64,000 bases of DNA from contig NZ_CP137636.1 in assembly GCF_036670015.1 (NCBI RefSeq), forward strand, positions 1,652,501 through 1,716,500, read 5' to 3'. This DNA is from Niallia sp. XMNu-256. Lineage in GTDB: Bacteria > Bacillota > Bacilli > Bacillales > Cytobacillaceae. The notes beneath the pieces are model-generated. The model had not been told where the DNA came from. It made no database searches and saw only the letters and a list, made by a program, of their open reading frames with translations. The position numbers were made by a program, and so were the translations under genes. This document shows, piece after piece, positions 62,718-64,000 of the stretch; the stretch's first letter is position 1; every line of letters begins with the position of its first letter.

Positions 62718-63099
62718 TATTTTGGCTTAAGAATTCCAAAGAGTGAACACCTTCAAATCTTGGGTGATAATTTTGTTTAATGTGTTCCGCAGTAACTCCC
62801 TGTATTATAGCTACGATCATTTACTCAGCTTTACCGATCGTATAGTCTAAAATACCTAAAATGTTGAAAAGCAGACACACTTTAGAAAGAGTTCTTTTTA
62901 ATCGGCAAAAAGCAATATTCTTATAAAATAGGTAACAAAGGTTCAATTTTGTCCTTGTTTTTAAAGAAAAATTAGGCTCCTGAGTTGTTAATAAAATCTA
63001 AACAAAAGAAAGTTTTGCCCTAGACCAACTTTTGACTGATGGGTCACGTTTATTTATTTTCTTATAAATTATGTAATAGTCTTAAAAGGAGAAATTCTT
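62718..63099. other. Intergenic region without visible gene
   Basis: The interval after the replication-type gene is AT-rich. A minus-strand frame covers 62590-62820 but mostly mirrors the upstream gene. No iterons or clear origin were found by eye. Confidence 0.4.
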
Positions 63100-63351
63100 T
63101 TGATAGACTATAAAACTTTAGGAATAGGAACAGTAATTGAGAACTTAAGAAGGAGAAATGGACAGACGCAAGAGGAACTAGCAGATAATGCTAATCTTGA
63201 GCGCTCAACGATTAATTATATTGAAAGGGATCAAGGTATTCCAAATTTGTCGTCCATATTGAATATTGCGCTTGCCTTGAATATGACTCCCAGTGAGTTT
63301 TTTGCAGAAATTGAGAAACAAATCAAAATTCTAGATTATTATCAAGATTAG
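63100..63351 (+). CDS. XRE-family transcriptional regulator
   Basis: This 83-aa protein is a single Cro/CI-type HTH domain: IGTVIENLRRRNGQTQEELA, then DNANLERSTINYIERDQGIP, with a short C-terminal helix. AAAAGGAG lies 9 bases before TTG 63100. It could autoregulate or control the ComK-like gene downstream. Confidence 0.85.
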   Translation: MIDYKTLGIGTVIENLRRRNGQTQEELADNANLERSTINYIERDQGIPNLSSILNIALALNMTPSEFFAEIEKQIKILDYYQD

Positions 63352-63597
63352 AAGTGATAATCAGCAATTGAGACAATGAATATATTTATTAAGTATAATT
63401 CATTGTCCTCTTATAAAATGTAAGCAGTTACAAAATAAGGGCACAAGTGTGGAATAAATTTAAGGAGGTGAGCTATTTATGTATTATAAATTTATATGAT
63501 CTTTATCATATTAATATGTGAATAGTTACACAAATTTTTCTAAGAAAGAAGCGGCAAGTATGAATTTTATAACTTTACCGAAAATAGGAGGAACATA

Positions 63598-64000
63598 ATG
63601 AACAATAAATACATCATTAATTTAGCAACATCTGCATTGATTTCTTATTTTGACAATGGATGTGAGTATACACAAGTAATTGAAGGGAAAGAGGTCTTTA
63701 TCGTTCCCCAATCCCCTGAAGAAATTGTGAAAGACTCATTCTTACATTATGGAAAAAGTGTAGAGGGAGCTATCGAGGCGGCTCGATTAATCTTAAAAAA
63801 GAAATACATTCTGCCAATTGGATTGTCCATCCACCATAATATTTTCCTCATTCGATGCCACGCAAAAGGGAAAGCCGGAACTGTTTGGCTGGTCAGTTCT
63901 CATATCGCGGATATCATCGCAGATCCAACTAATGTAAAAAAGGCCATTATACATACGAAACATCGTCAATCGCTAACCATTGATATAAAATCAGCAATAC
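63598..64000 (+). CDS. comK: ComK-like competence regulator (partial at window end)
   Basis: From ATG 63598 (ATAGGAGG upstream) 134 codons are visible before the window ends. The segment AARLILKKKYILPIGLSIHH, then NIFLIRCHAKGKAGTVWLVS, follows the ComK pattern (basic helix, PI-V--N-IFLFPT, WIS-H). ComK activates DNA-uptake genes in bacilli. The match is at family level; residues that bind DNA cannot be checked fully because the C-terminus is missing. Confidence 0.65.
   Translation, partial: MNNKYIINLATSALISYFDNGCEYTQVIEGKEVFIVPQSPEEIVKDSFLHYGKSVEGAIEAARLILKKKYILPIGLSIHHNIFLIRCHAKGKAGTVWLVSSHIADIIADPTNVKKAIIHTKHRQSLTIDIKSAI

Noticed and set aside
1-64000. tRNA or rRNA genes
   Set aside because: No cloverleaf with a TTCRANYC-type T-loop or rRNA core sequence was recognised on either strand.

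Overview
The window looks like part of a large, mosaic plasmid (or plasmid-derived island) from a Bacillus-type firmicute, most like the Priestia (Bacillus) megaterium group. The reasons are low GC, AGGAGG-type ribosome binding sites, many TTG/GTG starts, Fur and Zur boxes of the Bacillus type, a TPP riboswitch before thiT, Spo0M, ComK and HU relatives, and a plasmid-type replication/HTH protein near the right end. Fragments of radC, HU, a DNA ligase, a holin-like toxin, an IS110 transposase and the 3' tail of rpsI are scattered along it. The host assignment is inference; no taxonomic search was possible.

Layout. 0-0.7 kb: radC/integrase debris. 0.7-5.8 kb: a lanthipeptide-type RiPP locus with a HopA1-like lyase, a PqqD-like/kinase/LanC-like synthetase that lacks its own lyase domain, and one precursor gene holding four tandem leader-core units with two alternating cores. 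5.8-15.4 kb: an accessory, conflict-type region with an M4-like metallopeptidase interrupted by TGA, a caspase-like protease carrying the same C-terminal domain, a DUF262-AlbA/Schlafen protein, small unknowns, a membrane protein and a PLD-like protein. 15.6-20.2 kb: IS110 debris, a LigD-type ligase, a cation/H+ antiporter and a LysE exporter, the last two separated by dif-sized palindromes. 20.5-22.1 kb: a dense series of hairpins, with further copies at 43.3 and 53.4 kb, around a conserved 93-aa protein and a short RadC.

22.2-42.1 kb is a metal region. It has a Fur-boxed DUF2325 gene, a PD-(D/E)XK-like protein, a nitroreductase, an IMEF encapsulin iron store (cargo, frameshifted shell, ferredoxin with a targeting peptide), an iron-siderophore ABC importer (SBP divergent from two permeases and an ATPase), a four-gene NIS siderophore operon (two IucA/IucC synthetases, MFS exporter, PLP decarboxylase), a Zur-boxed ZnuA and riboswitch-controlled thiT. 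Together these would make, export, import and store iron under Fur.

42.1-54.1 kb mixes a duplicated holin-like toxin module, a PIG-L deacetylase, a YbdM-like kinase converging on an Arg/Ser-rich protein, Spo0M, radC and ligase remnants, an HU copy with an ATT start, a glnQHMP-type operon with visibly higher GC, and an HU pseudogene. 54.5-59.6 kb is a second accessory block: a coiled-coil membrane protein with a PD-(D/E)XK/glycine-zipper partner, a HEPN-like protein and small unknowns. 60-64 kb holds the rpsI tail, an IS1595 element, a broken VOC gene, a replication-type HTH protein, an XRE regulator and the start of a ComK homologue.

The most striking signals are the split-lyase multi-core lanthipeptide locus, the two proteases sharing one C-terminal domain, the multi-copy hairpin-rich element, and five open frames in which ATA or ATT stands where a Shine-Dalgarno sequence predicts ATG.
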